Below are positions 1 through 8,766 of a stretch of DNA of 39,813 nucleotides, in pieces. The stretch's first letter is position 1. Every line of letters starts with the position of its first letter. Source of the DNA: Bryobacter sp. CoA8 C33 (GTDB taxonomy: Bacteria > Acidobacteriota > Terriglobia > Bryobacterales > Bryobacteraceae). A program made the translations under genes and the position numbers. The stretch is taken from the NCBI GenBank assembly GCA_019931185.1, contig JAINDK010000061.1, forward strand, positions 1-39,813. Reading direction: 5' to 3'. The notes beneath the pieces are model-generated. The model did no database searches. It was not told the origin of the DNA and worked only from the letters and a program-made list of their open reading frames with translations.

Positions 1-370
1 AATTGCTGGCTGGCGCTGTTTGAGCGCGAAGAGTCGCTCACCGTACCCGAGTTGACGCATCGGACTGTTGCCACGAATCGCTTGCGCCTGCTGTATCTGG
101 CCGCCGGGATAACGCGTCACGGCGGGCAAAGCGAAATCCATTTTGGGGCCCAGTATCAGGAACGCAATCGCTTCGACCAACTGATGGTGCGATGGCGGGC
201 CATTGAAAGAAGCCTCCCTGGCTTCGCGCCGGTGATCCACACGCCGCTGCGCGCATGGAAGTCTATGCACGGCGCGATGGCCCGGCGCCAAACGGGACCG
301 AAAGGAGAGATATCGAAGACTAAGTTACTGGCACAATCACCGGATGCCGATGGCGGATGCGCTGTTGCGA

Positions 371-412
371 CAAAGCGTAGCGGTCAGGCTGCGCTTGCTG
401 TGCATAATTTGG
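371..412. repeat. REP-like palindromic repeat, copy 1
   Basis: This 42-bp unit recurs at 479-520 with one mismatch. Its core is an 8-bp inverted repeat, agcgtagc (374-381) and gctgcgct (388-395), around the loop ggtcag. The single difference from copy 2 (g for a at 391) turns an A-U pair into a G-U pair, so the hairpin can still form in RNA read from the plus strand. That fits selection on structure or a mobile REP-type family. Confidence 0.7.
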
Positions 413-478
413 GTTCAATATTTCACCGCGGAAAAGCGGTCAGGGAAGCTGCTGGAGGGGACTGCGTGACGGGGGGCA

Positions 479-520
479 CAAAGCGTAGCGGTCAGGCTAC
501 GCTTGCTGTGCATAATTTGG
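479..520. repeat. REP-like palindromic repeat, copy 2; possible terminator of the TonB receptor gene
   Basis: Second copy of the 42-bp unit. It contains a perfect 9-bp stem (481-489 and 496-504) around ggtcag. It lies about 25 bp past the stop codon of the minus-strand receptor gene. Read on that strand the hairpin is followed only by TTTGTG, so it could act as a weak intrinsic terminator as well as being a dispersed repeat. Confidence 0.65.
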
Positions 521-544
521 ATGGTATTCAAAGCCCGCAGAGTT

Positions 545-3500
545 CTACCAGTAAAGTTTGAGCGCCATTTGCATCTGGCGCTGAGTGTTGGTCTGGTCGA
601 CGACGACGCCGAAGTTATTGGCGTCGAGGTTGGTGGAGCCGTTGCCGAAGCGGGTACGGTTAAACAGGTTGAAGGCTTCCGCGCGGAAGTCGATGCGGAA
701 GCGTTCCTTGAGTTGGAAGGTCTTGCCGAGGGAAATATTCTCGTTGAGGTTGGGGAACTCGCGTAGGCGGGGATTGAAGCGCGTAGCGTTGCCGAAGCCG
801 ATGGGTTGGGCGGGGAAGGCGGCGCGATCGAGGCGGCGGTCCACAGCGGGGTCGAAGCCGTCACCTTTCCAGGCGGGCTGCCAGCCGTCATAGGAGGAGA
901 TCGTGGGCCGGGTGGTGCCATTGAAGATAACAAGGGGATTATTGCGGGAGATGCCGATCGGAAAGCCGCGGACATAGCTCTGGATCATGCCGATGCGCCA
1001 GCCGCCGGCAAGGGCATTGACGACGGGGTTGGTGAGGGCGAAGCGGCGGCCTTTGCCGAAGGGGAGTTCATAGATGGTGTTGAGTTTGAGGGCGTGGGTT
1101 TGGTCATCGCGGCCGATGGATTTTTCGAGGCGGCGGTTGAAGTGGTCCTGGGAGGCGGAGCCTTCGACGCCGTAGGAATCGGAATCGGTAAGAAGTTTTG
1201 AAAGAGCGTAGGACCAGTTGAAAGTGAGACCGTTGCTGTACCTACGATCGACTTTGATGACCATGGCGTGGTAGGTGGAATGGCCGCTCTTGTCGCCTTC
1301 GCGCTGGCCGGTTTGGATATTAAGGTATTGGGGGAAGGGGCGGAGAGCCTGGCCGGCGGTGCGATTGAGCTGGACGGCAGGATTGGTGAAGTTGGCATAG
1401 GGGGCGCGGATGCCGGCTTCGTTGGGGAGTGCGGTGCCGATCTGGGCGCGGAGGATGTTGTTCGCCTGGACGGCGCCGAAGCGGTCGACGAGGCCGTTGT
1501 AGAGGGAAGTGGGGATCTGGTTGAAGTTCAGGAGAGCCGTGGGGAGGTGGGAGCCGAGGCTGGCGTTGTAGGCTACTTCGAGAACGGTGTTCTGGTTGAG
1601 TTGGCGCTGGAGGCTGGCGGTCCAGGTAATGTTTTCCGGGGCGCGAACCGCATCGAGGCCATTCCAATAATCGACGGTCTGGTTGTTTTGGAAGCTGGGA
1701 TCGATGCGGGGGGGGAGGGTATAGGCGGGGAGACCTTCATCGACGCGGAAGGCGGGAGTGACGCCGTTGTTGGGGGAAGCAAAGGAGTACTGGCCGATGA
1801 AGCCGGCGAAGTGGCCGCTGGAGCCGACGACGGCGACGCGGGAGAAGCTGCGGCCGGCGCCGGCGCGGAATGTAGTTTTGTCGTTCAGGGAGTAAGCGAT
1901 GCTGAGCCGGGGGCCCCAGCCGGCGTTCCAGGAGGGGACGAGGGAGCGGACGCCTTCGCGGCCCTGGCCGGTGCCGGCAAAGCGAAGGGCGCCGGGGAAG
2001 CCATTGACGGCGGGATTGGGGCGGTCTGGCGTGAAGTCGGAGTAGGCGTCGGTGGCGGAGATGGGGGGGCGGGTATTATCGTAGCGGAGGCCGAAGTTCA
2101 GGATGAGGCGGCGGTTGATACGGAAGTCATCCTGAAAGTAGAAGCCATGGTAGCGGTAGAACTGGGTGACTTTGCGGATAGTTTCGGTATTGCCGGAGTT
2201 CGCTTCGCCGAGCAGGAAGCTGGCGAAGGAGGATCCGGAGGTGAAGGTGGTGACGCCGGGGACACCGGTACCGAGGAAGCTGAAGCCGGCGGCGCCCATG
2301 ATGTCCTGCTGGCCAAAGCCATTGGCGCGCTGGTCGTCGTAGGCGTAGCCGAATTTAAAGGTATGACGGCCGTTGATCCAGGTGGTGTCGTTCTTGATGG
2401 AGTACATCGGCTGTTCGGTGCCGTTGTAGCTGGCAGCGCCCCACGTGGAGAATTCACTGAAGGTGAGGCGGGGGAAGTTATCGTTGCAATCAACGGCATT
2501 CTTCATGCAGATCTTGTCTTTCCAACCCTTGCCGGAGGACGAAGAGAAGGAGTTCTTATAGAACTGGTTGATGCCGAAGGCGAAGTGGTTGAGCAAATTG
2601 GGGGTGGCCGTGTAGTCGTGGGTGACGCGGTAGGCTTCGGTATAGAACTGCGAGACTTGGCCGGACCAGAGGGGTTCAGGCAGCCCGGGCGTCGAATTGC
2701 TTAGAGTATTCTCGAAACGGGTGATGTTCATGAAGTAGCCGATGCGTTGTTTCGATCCGAGGTTTTGGTCGACCTTGATGGACCCCTTGTTGGTGGGAGT
2801 GGTGAGGCTGCCGCCCTGCGAGATGTAATTGTTGCGAATGTAATTGATGTTGCCGGGGGTGATGCCGGCGACGTTGGGCTTGACAGGGGAAGCGAAGGGG
2901 AGCACCTGGCGGGCGAAAGTGGAGAAGCGGCTTGGGGGGATCTGGTTATTGGGGAAGGGTTGGCGGGAGAAGGTAGTGCCGGTTTGCGTGGTCGTGGATG
3001 GATCGTAGATGAGCAGGCGGCGATTGGAGGCGTCGACAAGGTTGGAGAAGTCGCCGTTGAACATTTCCGGGGCGGGAACGGAGAAGAACGCATCGGTGGA
3101 GCCGACGCGGTTGCGGAAGCCTTCATAGGAGGCGAAGAAGAAGGTTTTGTTGCGGCCGTTATAGAGTTTTGGGATGATGACGGGGCCGCCGAAGGTGCCG
3201 CCGAAATCGTGTTGTTTATAGACTGCGCGGCGCGGGGCGAAGAAGCCGCGGGCGTCCATGGCGTCGTTGCGGAGGAACTCGAAGGCATTGCCATGGAAGT
3301 CATTGGTGCCGGATTTCGAGACGAAGGTCATGACTCCGCCGCCGGCTTGGCCGTATTCGGCCTTAAAGCCGTTGGTATCGACGGTGAACTCGGTGATAGC
3401 GTCGAGGGAGGGGGCAGTGTAGGCGATTTCGGTCGCGTCGGCAGCGCGATTGGTGGCGATGGAGAGGCCGTCGAGAGTGGCATTCCAGGCGCGGGCCTGC

Positions 3501-4012
3501 CCGCCGCCAAGGCTCAGGCGGGTCCCGCTGCCTTTGGCTTCGGGCGCGATGGCGACGAGCCCGAAGGGATTGCGCATTTCACCGCCTACGACGAGAGGGA
3601 GCTCGTCGACCATCTTGTTGGAGACGGCGGTGGACACGCGGGCATTTTCGGTTTGGACCTGGGCGACGGCGCTTGTGACTTCGATCGTTTCGCTGACTTG
3701 GCCGAGTTGGAGGGTGGCGTCAATTCGAACGGTGGCCGAGGCGTTGAGCGTGATGTTGTCCTGGAGGAATTTCTTAAAGCCGGGGGCGGTGACCTCGATG
3801 CGGTAATTGCCGGGAGGAAGGTTGGCGGCGGTGTAATCGCCGGTGGCCCCGGAGCCAACGGCCAGGGGCGTATTTGTGGCTTTATTGACGATACGGATCT
3901 GGGCGGCGGCGACGGCGGCGCCAGAGGCGTCGGAGATAACACCCGAAATCTGACCGCGTTCGGTTTGTGCATACGCCAGGGACGCGAGAAGCAACGTGAA
4001 AAAGATCTTCAT
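545..4012 (-). CDS. Oar-type TonB-dependent receptor with carboxypeptidase-regulatory domain
   Basis: The protein has 1155 residues, typical for the large TonB-dependent receptors that Acidobacteriota carry in many copies. A Sec signal (MKIFFTLLLASLAYAQ) is followed by a carboxypeptidase-regulatory-like/CnaB-type beta-sandwich (about 20-105: GQISGVISDASGAAV, then NLPPGNYRIEVTAPGF). A plug domain follows (about 110-225), then a long beta-barrel ending in the aromatic residue Trp, as expected for BAM recognition. It should sit in the outer membrane and import polymers or chelates using TonB energy; the substrate cannot be told. The start is placed at 4012 because the signal peptide begins there. 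The frame stays open upstream to 4420, but that part is Pro/Ser-rich and not protein-like. No strong ribosome-binding site is visible. The neighbouring secreted protein gives no functional clue. Confidence 0.93.
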   Translation of the reverse strand: MKIFFTLLLASLAYAQTERGQISGVISDASGAAVAAAQIRIVNKATNTPLAVGSGATGDYTAANLPPGNYRIEVTAPGFKKFLQDNITLNASATVRIDATLQLGQVSETIEVTSAVAQVQTENARVSTAVSNKMVDELPLVVGGEMRNPFGLVAIAPEAKGSGTRLSLGGGQARAWNATLDGLSIATNRAADATEIAYTAPSLDAITEFTVDTNGFKAEYGQAGGGVMTFVSKSGTNDFHGNAFEFLRNDAMDARGFFAPRRAVYKQHDFGGTFGGPVIIPKLYNGRNKTFFFASYEGFRNRVGSTDAFFSVPAPEMFNGDFSNLVDASNRRLLIYDPSTTTQTGTTFSRQPFPNNQIPPSRFSTFARQVLPFASPVKPNVAGITPGNINYIRNNYISQGGSLTTPTNKGSIKVDQNLGSKQRIGYFMNITRFENTLSNSTPGLPEPLWSGQVSQFYTEAYRVTHDYTATPNLLNHFAFGINQFYKNSFSSSSGKGWKDKICMKNAVDCNDNFPRLTFSEFSTWGAASYNGTEQPMYSIKNDTTWINGRHTFKFGYAYDDQRANGFGQQDIMGAAGFSFLGTGVPGVTTFTSGSSFASFLLGEANSGNTETIRKVTQFYRYHGFYFQDDFRINRRLILNFGLRYDNTRPPISATDAYSDFTPDRPNPAVNGFPGALRFAGTGQGREGVRSLVPSWNAGWGPRLSIAYSLNDKTTFRAGAGRSFSRVAVVGSSGHFAGFIGQYSFASPNNGVTPAFRVDEGLPAYTLPPRIDPSFQNNQTVDYWNGLDAVRAPENITWTASLQRQLNQNTVLEVAYNASLGSHLPTALLNFNQIPTSLYNGLVDRFGAVQANNILRAQIGTALPNEAGIRAPYANFTNPAVQLNRTAGQALRPFPQYLNIQTGQREGDKSGHSTYHAMVIKVDRRYSNGLTFNWSYALSKLLTDSDSYGVEGSASQDHFNRRLEKSIGRDDQTHALKLNTIYELPFGKGRRFALTNPVVNALAGGWRIGMIQSYVRGFPIGISRNNPLVIFNGTTRPTISSYDGWQPAWKGDGFDPAVDRRLDRAAFPAQPIGFGNATRFNPRLREFPNLNENISLGKTFQLKERFRIDFRAEAFNLFNRTRFGNGSTNLDANNFGVVVDQTNTQRQMQMALKLYW

Positions 4013-4767
4013 GTGTGGGTGAATTTTTTCACTAAAGCCAGGGATCGTCAAGCATGTTGGCGAGATTGCTCCGAGGCGGGGAATTGGGTCGAATTTGGTG
4101 TTTGTGTTTGGAGTGCGCAGGGAGTTGCGTTTCGTCGATGGGGTCGGCGAAGGCGTCGGGGTGGTGAGGAGAATTGGCGGGGCGGAGGTGGAGCTAGCTT
4201 TTAGCAGTAATAGAGGCGTTCGGCGAGGGGGCATGAGCGAGGGCGAAGACGTCGGCGAGGCCGGTTTCGGAGTGAACGGGTTGGGTATGAAATCGGGATT
4301 GGGCAAGATTTTCTGGGGAGGGGGGAGCCTCGGGGATGGGTTCGAATCGGAGACCGGGATCTTGGGCGAGGAGGGCCTGGCGGGCCTTGGTTTCCTGGTT
4401 CCGCCGTGTCTGATGACCAATCCACGGACGGTCCAACTGTGTGTGGGCCGAACGAGTCAGCGGTAGGTCCCGGCGAACCCGCAGTTCGAGCATGGCCCGG
4501 AACACTCCCTTCACGCCAGCATCGGCGCTTCGTTTACTCTCACCGCCCAATTCACCACTCGATCTCGATAAGAAGTGCCATGCGCGACGTCTGCCGCAAG
4601 AGGCTAAACAACAATGCTGGAGGCCGGCTGGACTTTCGCATTTCATCTGATTCCGATCATTCTTTTCATTCAATTTGTTCCCTGATCGGTTTGGCGTGAA
4701 ATCGCTGATCGGTTTCAATTGAAATTGTCCGGGCGCCTGACACGATTAATCTTGAAGCTTGGTGGGA
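4013..4767. other. Gene-poor interval upstream of the TonB receptor
   Basis: About 750 bp without a convincing gene. A minus-strand frame (4194-4718, 174 codons) and the upward extension of the receptor frame are open, but both are Pro/Ser/Arg-rich with no recognisable domain, so I treat them as high-GC chance frames. The interval probably holds the receptor's promoter and leader. At its right end it becomes AT-richer and contains a direct repeat (4682-4715) next to the palindrome ttcaattgaa (4714-4723). Confidence 0.5.
4682..4715. repeat. Two direct copies of ctgatcggttt, period 23 bp
   Basis: The 11-mer ctgatcggttt occurs at 4682-4692 and 4705-4715, about two helical turns apart, in the AT-rich part of the gap. 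The second copy runs into the palindrome ttcaattgaa. Such spacing fits a protein-binding site, but no regulator can be named. Confidence 0.4.
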
Positions 4768-5388
4768 TCATCGCACTGTGCCGGAGCAGGGCTTTCGTTT
4801 TGGCGCAGCCGGCTCCTCGCCTCTTCTGACGGCTTCGAGCATCCTTGTCTGATGTTCCCGATCGGGTACACAGTTCGCTTCAAGAAGACTCGGGGCCAGC
4901 AACTCACGGTTGTAGGGCTCCATGGTCCAACCCTCTTGTTTGCTCTCGTCACGATTCACAAATTGCGTGCCGAAGACCTGGGGCTGTTTCTGCCGATGTA
5001 GGTATCGATCCAGCGTTGCAGCTGACAACCAACGCGCCTTTTGATTCCCCTTGCCCAGTGCCGTGATCGCAAGCACGTGTGCCAACAAGATATCCTCTGG
5101 CGTCTCTCCATGCTGGAATACATAGGCCGCGCGCTCATAATCCTTTCCTGTCCTCAGGGCTCCTTGGGCGATCATTTCCCGCACGCGCTTTCTACGAATT
5201 GCATCGCGAGGAGTAACGACAGTCCAATTTACTTTTTCGAGGGAGGATCCTCTATCTTTCTGGTCCGCTGTGTAAATACTCGCCATTTCGACGTTGTCGG
5301 GCGGGGTAGCCGCATCGCTGCCACAAATCAGCTGAAAGAACACAAGAATCGCCTTGGGAATCAAAAGGCGTGAGTATGGGGCCGGCAT
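4768..5388 (-). CDS. Small secreted protein of unknown function
   Basis: The protein has 206 residues with a predicted N-terminal signal (MPAPYSRLLIPKAILVFFQL, cleavage probably near Ala26-Ala27), so it should be exported. The mature part is helical and charged. It contains a segment that recurs in unnamed bacterial proteins as I remember them: about 92-100 AYVFQHGET, about 102-108 DILLAHV, then ARWLSAATLDRYL and PQVFGTQF. I do not recognise a named domain or catalytic motif. It is transcribed on the same strand as the TonB receptor downstream of it but separated by about 750 bp, so it is probably its own unit. The coding frame is clean, without signs of decay. Confidence 0.75.
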   Translation of the reverse strand: MPAPYSRLLIPKAILVFFQLICGSDAATPPDNVEMASIYTADQKDRGSSLEKVNWTVVTPRDAIRRKRVREMIAQGALRTGKDYERAAYVFQHGETPEDILLAHVLAITALGKGNQKARWLSAATLDRYLHRQKQPQVFGTQFVNRDESKQEGWTMEPYNRELLAPSLLEANCVPDREHQTRMLEAVRRGEEPAAPKRKPCSGTVR

Positions 5389-5479
5389 GATTTCAGGCTA
5401 AGCTTCCGGCGCGGGATGGATCAATATCCTCTCGAATCGTGCGTCTTGCCCCGGCACCACCTGCTCCAGGTGATTCCCC

Positions 5480-8400
5480 TCATCCACGCCATCTCCGGTC
5501 TGGTTCCGCCGCCGGAGCGGCCTTCTCTCGCTCGGACGGGCGGGCGCTCTCCGCGCCGTTGACCCGCACCCGCTGGCCATTCAGTTGCACCCCGCGGCGG
5601 TTGTCGAACGGCTCGGCCAGGGCCTCCACCACCACCACCGGCCGCGCTGTCAAATGTCCATACTGCTGATAGACATCCGCGAACAGGCTCACCTCGAGGA
5701 AGCCGGTCTGGTCCGCGAGAGTCAAAAACTTCATCGGTCCCCGGCCGGTGGGATGAATCCGGTCGGCCACGATCATCCCCGCCACCGTCACCCGCTTGCC
5801 AAAATACTTCTCCGGCTTCTCGCGCAAATCGCGCGCGCTCACGCAGCGTCCCCAGTCCATCCCGGGCGCCGCGTAATCGAGCGGATGCACGGTCACGGGA
5901 AAACCCAATAACTCCGCCTCCCACTTCACATTGGCCCCGCCCCCGAAGTCCGGCTCTTCGGCCGCGAACAGCGGGTCGGCCTGCCCTCCCCCCCGCAAGC
6001 TCATCCGCGACAGCCGCCAGAACAGCTTGCCGCGCGGCTCGCCCCAGCCATCGAGCGCCCCGGTTTTGAGCAAACTCAACCACTCGGCCTGCCCCGGCTG
6101 CACACGCCGGTAAAAATCCCCCACGTCGACGAAGGGCCGCCCGGCCGTGATCTTGTGGATCACCTCCTCGCCCAGGCCCTGGATCTGGTTGAGCGGCAGC
6201 CGGATCGTATCACCCTCGACCAGAAACTTCTCCGCATCGCTATGCCCGATACACGGGCCGAGAAAGCGCGCTCCCTGGCGCAAGGCCTCGAGCACATACA
6301 CAATCGGGGCATAAAATCCCCGCCGGCAGGTCAGCACCGCCGCCAGGAACTCCACCGGATACCGCATCTTCAAAAATGCCCCCTCAAAGGCCTCCACGGC
6401 ATATGCGGCGGAATGGGCCTTATTGAACATGTAGCCGGCAAACTCCCGCAGCATCCCCCACACCCGCTCAATGTCTCCCTCGCCATGGCCCCGTTGGCGC
6501 GCCGCGGCGCGAAACTCCTCCCCCATTGCCTCGATCCGCTCCGCATCCCGGTTCTTGACCAGCAGCCGCCGCAGCGTATCGGCCCGCCCCCAACTCATCC
6601 CCGCGAAGCCATTCGCCACCAGCAGAATGTGCTCCTCATACACCAGCAGACCGTAGGTATCCTGGAGCAACGGCTCGAGTGACGGATGCGCGTAGGTCAC
6701 CTCCTCGAGCCCCTGATGCCGCCGCGCAAACATCGCCTTGCGCCCCTCATTGGCCGCCCCCGGCCGGATCACCGATTCAATCGCCGTCAGGCACCCGATA
6801 TCCCGGCAATTCGACAGCACCAGCAGATTCACCATGTTCGGGCTTTCGATATGAAACACCCCGCGCGTCTCCCCCTGCGAGATCTTCTCCCAGGTGGTCT
6901 CGTCTTTCTCGTCTACCGGCTCGGCCTCCACCCCCCGGTTGAGGCGAATGTTGTCCCGCGCCTCGCGCAACACGCTCAAGCCCGCCTGCCCCAGCAGATC
7001 CATCTTCAATAACCCCAGATCCTCCACATCGTCCATCGCATAGTGGGTCGTCAACAGATTCTTCGCGCTCCGGAACAGCGGCATGCGGTCGGCAATGGCC
7101 TCGGCTCCGATCACCAGGCCGCAGGGGTGCATTGTACGGTGGCGCGGAATTCCATCCAAGCGCCCCGCCATGCCCAGTATCGTCCGGTAGGGCTCTTCCC
7201 GCACCGGCAAGTGCGCGCACTCCGGATTCATCTCCACGGCCCGCAGGGCGTCCCCAGAAAAGTATGGAATGCGCCCGGTAAAGCGCCTCACCTCCCGCTC
7301 CGGTATCCCATACACCTTGGCGATATCGGCGATCGCCGCCCGCCCTTGAAACGTGTTGTAAGCCCCAATCATCGCCACATGCTCTTCCCCATAACGGCTG
7401 AAGACGTAGCGCACCACTTCCTCCCGCCGGTCCCAGGGCAGGTCGAGATCGATGTCGGCCAACTTCTGGAACTGCATGCGTTCGCGATTCAAAAATCGTT
7501 CAAAACAAAGCCCAAACCGGAACGGGCAAATATTGCCGATGCCCAGTACATAACAGACCAGGCTACCGGCCGCTGAGCCGCGGGCCAGCGTCGCAATCCC
7601 CCGCCCATTCGCCCAGCGCACAATGTCGGCGAAGATCAAAAAATACTCCGCATACCCCACATCCGCAATGACGCTCAGCTCATGCTCCAATCGCTCCCGC
7701 GCCCCCTCTGGCAGCTGGTCGCCATAGCGCCACCCCAGCCCCGCCTCCGCCAGCGCCCGCAGTTCCTCCATCGCCGGCCGCGGGCTCTCATAGCGCGGGA
7801 AACACAAATCCCCAAGCGTGAAATCAAACTGACACCGTTCCGCTACAGCCCACGTGTTATCAATCGTTTGCCGCAATTCTTTCATCTCCCGCTCGATCTC
7901 CTCCCGCCGCGGTAAATGATATTGCCCTGGCGGCCGCTTCGCGGCATGTTCCTGCCCCATCAGCGTCAGCGTCCGCATACTCGCCAGCACCTCCCAGCGC
8001 AACGCCTCCCCCTCGTCACGCTGGCCGTGATGGACATCCTGCGCCAACACGGTTGGCACCCGCAACCGCCGCGCCCCATTCAACAAGATCCGCGAACGCC
8101 GCCGGTCCTCTTCGTTATGAAAGCTCAATGCAAAGGCGAGGTTTCGTCCGTAAATTTCTCGATACAAATCACAATTCGGATCTCCGTCGGTCCCCGTCAG
8201 GCAGATCAGCCCCCGCGCATGCCGTGCCAGATCTTCCACCCCAAGCGCCGCCTCATCCTGAAACCGCGTATGACGGCGCGCCCGCACGCTCAATAGCCGG
8301 CACAAATTCCGGTACCCCTCGGCATTCTCCACCAGCAGCGTCACCCGCCCCTGGTCCCCGGCCCGTACTTCCGCCCCAATCACGGCATGCAGCCTCGCCG

Positions 8401-8566
8401 CCCGCGCCGCCTTCCAGAACCGTACCGCCCCCCCCAGCGTCTCGCTGTCGGTCAGCGCCACCGCGCCATAGCCCAGCCTCACCGCCTCCGCCACCAGCTC
8501 TTCAGGCGACATCGTAGCGTCTAGCAACGAATAGTAAGAGTGATTCCGCAAACTCGCAAACCGCAT
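5480..8566 (-). CDS. dnaE2: DnaE2-type error-prone DNA polymerase III alpha subunit
   Basis: A C-family replicative-type polymerase of 1028 residues, the length of DnaE2 rather than DnaE1 (about 1160). An N-terminal PHP domain (1-~210) is followed by the polymerase core with the catalytic aspartates D371/D373 (ADIDLDLPW) and D523 (LLKMDLLGQ). Then come the fingers and tandem HhH region, and a C-terminal OB fold (about 900-1000: VTVAGMIVADRIHPTGRGPM). The PHP metal site is only partly conserved: NHSYYSLLD and TDSE replace the usual HxH and TDH, so proofreading by PHP is doubtful. DnaE2 enzymes do translesion synthesis, usually with ImuA/ImuB, but neither gene is adjacent here. AAGGGAGG lies immediately before the start codon, which is rather close for a ribosome-binding site. 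A possible 29-codon frame overlaps the stop; I do not annotate it. Confidence 0.9.
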   Translation of the reverse strand: MRFASLRNHSYYSLLDATMSPEELVAEAVRLGYGAVALTDSETLGGAVRFWKAARAARLHAVIGAEVRAGDQGRVTLLVENAEGYRNLCRLLSVRARRHTRFQDEAALGVEDLARHARGLICLTGTDGDPNCDLYREIYGRNLAFALSFHNEEDRRRSRILLNGARRLRVPTVLAQDVHHGQRDEGEALRWEVLASMRTLTLMGQEHAAKRPPGQYHLPRREEIEREMKELRQTIDNTWAVAERCQFDFTLGDLCFPRYESPRPAMEELRALAEAGLGWRYGDQLPEGARERLEHELSVIADVGYAEYFLIFADIVRWANGRGIATLARGSAAGSLVCYVLGIGNICPFRFGLCFERFLNRERMQFQKLADIDLDLPWDRREEVVRYVFSRYGEEHVAMIGAYNTFQGRAAIADIAKVYGIPEREVRRFTGRIPYFSGDALRAVEMNPECAHLPVREEPYRTILGMAGRLDGIPRHRTMHPCGLVIGAEAIADRMPLFRSAKNLLTTHYAMDDVEDLGLLKMDLLGQAGLSVLREARDNIRLNRGVEAEPVDEKDETTWEKISQGETRGVFHIESPNMVNLLVLSNCRDIGCLTAIESVIRPGAANEGRKAMFARRHQGLEEVTYAHPSLEPLLQDTYGLLVYEEHILLVANGFAGMSWGRADTLRRLLVKNRDAERIEAMGEEFRAAARQRGHGEGDIERVWGMLREFAGYMFNKAHSAAYAVEAFEGAFLKMRYPVEFLAAVLTCRRGFYAPIVYVLEALRQGARFLGPCIGHSDAEKFLVEGDTIRLPLNQIQGLGEEVIHKITAGRPFVDVGDFYRRVQPGQAEWLSLLKTGALDGWGEPRGKLFWRLSRMSLRGGGQADPLFAAEEPDFGGGANVKWEAELLGFPVTVHPLDYAAPGMDWGRCVSARDLREKPEKYFGKRVTVAGMIVADRIHPTGRGPMKFLTLADQTGFLEVSLFADVYQQYGHLTARPVVVVEALAEPFDNRRGVQLNGQRVRVNGAESARPSEREKAAPAAEPDRRWRG

Positions 8567-8766
8567 GCCTCCCTTATATCATTTTCGCTTTTTGTTCGCT
8601 ATATAAATTTGCTCGTGTCGATTTACGTGTGCCACTGAAGGTGAGAAATAAAGCTATATAAATGAATAGATTGCGATTGTAATATAAGGTAATGATTTAG
8701 GCAACGGCGCTTCGCTCGCAACGCACCGGCGCTAAAGAAGGCCGGGCATCTGGCCGATCTTCCCCC
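8567..8766. promoter_or_regulatory. AT-rich divergent intergenic region of dnaE2
   Basis: Two hundred bp between dnaE2 (minus) and the membrane protein gene (plus). Bases 8580-8700 are markedly AT-rich against the GC-rich surroundings and carry gctatataaa twice (8598-8607 and 8653-8662). TATA-like -10 candidates exist for both directions, but no well-spaced -35 and no clear LexA-type palindrome could be assigned. It very likely contains the promoters of both genes. Confidence 0.45.

Larger units (their letters stand above)
1..561 (+). pseudogene. Probable DDE transposase C-terminal fragment (runs in from the left edge)
   Basis: The first reading frame is open from base 1 to a stop at 559-561, so the gene begins outside the window. 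The first ~65 codons (…TVATNRLRLLYLAAGITRHG…, then ERNRFDQLMVRWRAIE) resemble the tail of IS4/IS1380-type DDE transposases, where an Arg/Leu-rich helix follows the catalytic Glu region. The catalytic residues themselves lie outside the window. After about codon 75 the translation turns into low-complexity sequence that includes two copies of a palindromic DNA repeat, so the true end is probably earlier and the rest is read-through of non-coding DNA. The family assignment rests on pattern memory only; it could be an unrelated hypothetical protein. Confidence 0.38.

Noticed and set aside
1268-4204. Two plus-strand open frames of 478 and 485 codons opposite the TonB receptor
   Set aside because: They are Gly/Val/Glu-rich shadows. 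The minus strand carries a receptor with signal peptide, plug and C-terminal Trp.
4194-4718. 174-codon minus-strand frame upstream of the TonB receptor
   Set aside because: There is no recognisable domain, it has a biased composition and no ribosome-binding site; it cannot be told from chance in this GC-rich DNA.
5398-5482. 29-codon frame overlapping the dnaE2 stop
   Set aside because: Too short to judge, with no homology I can recall; it could equally be a remnant of a longer DnaE2 C-terminus.
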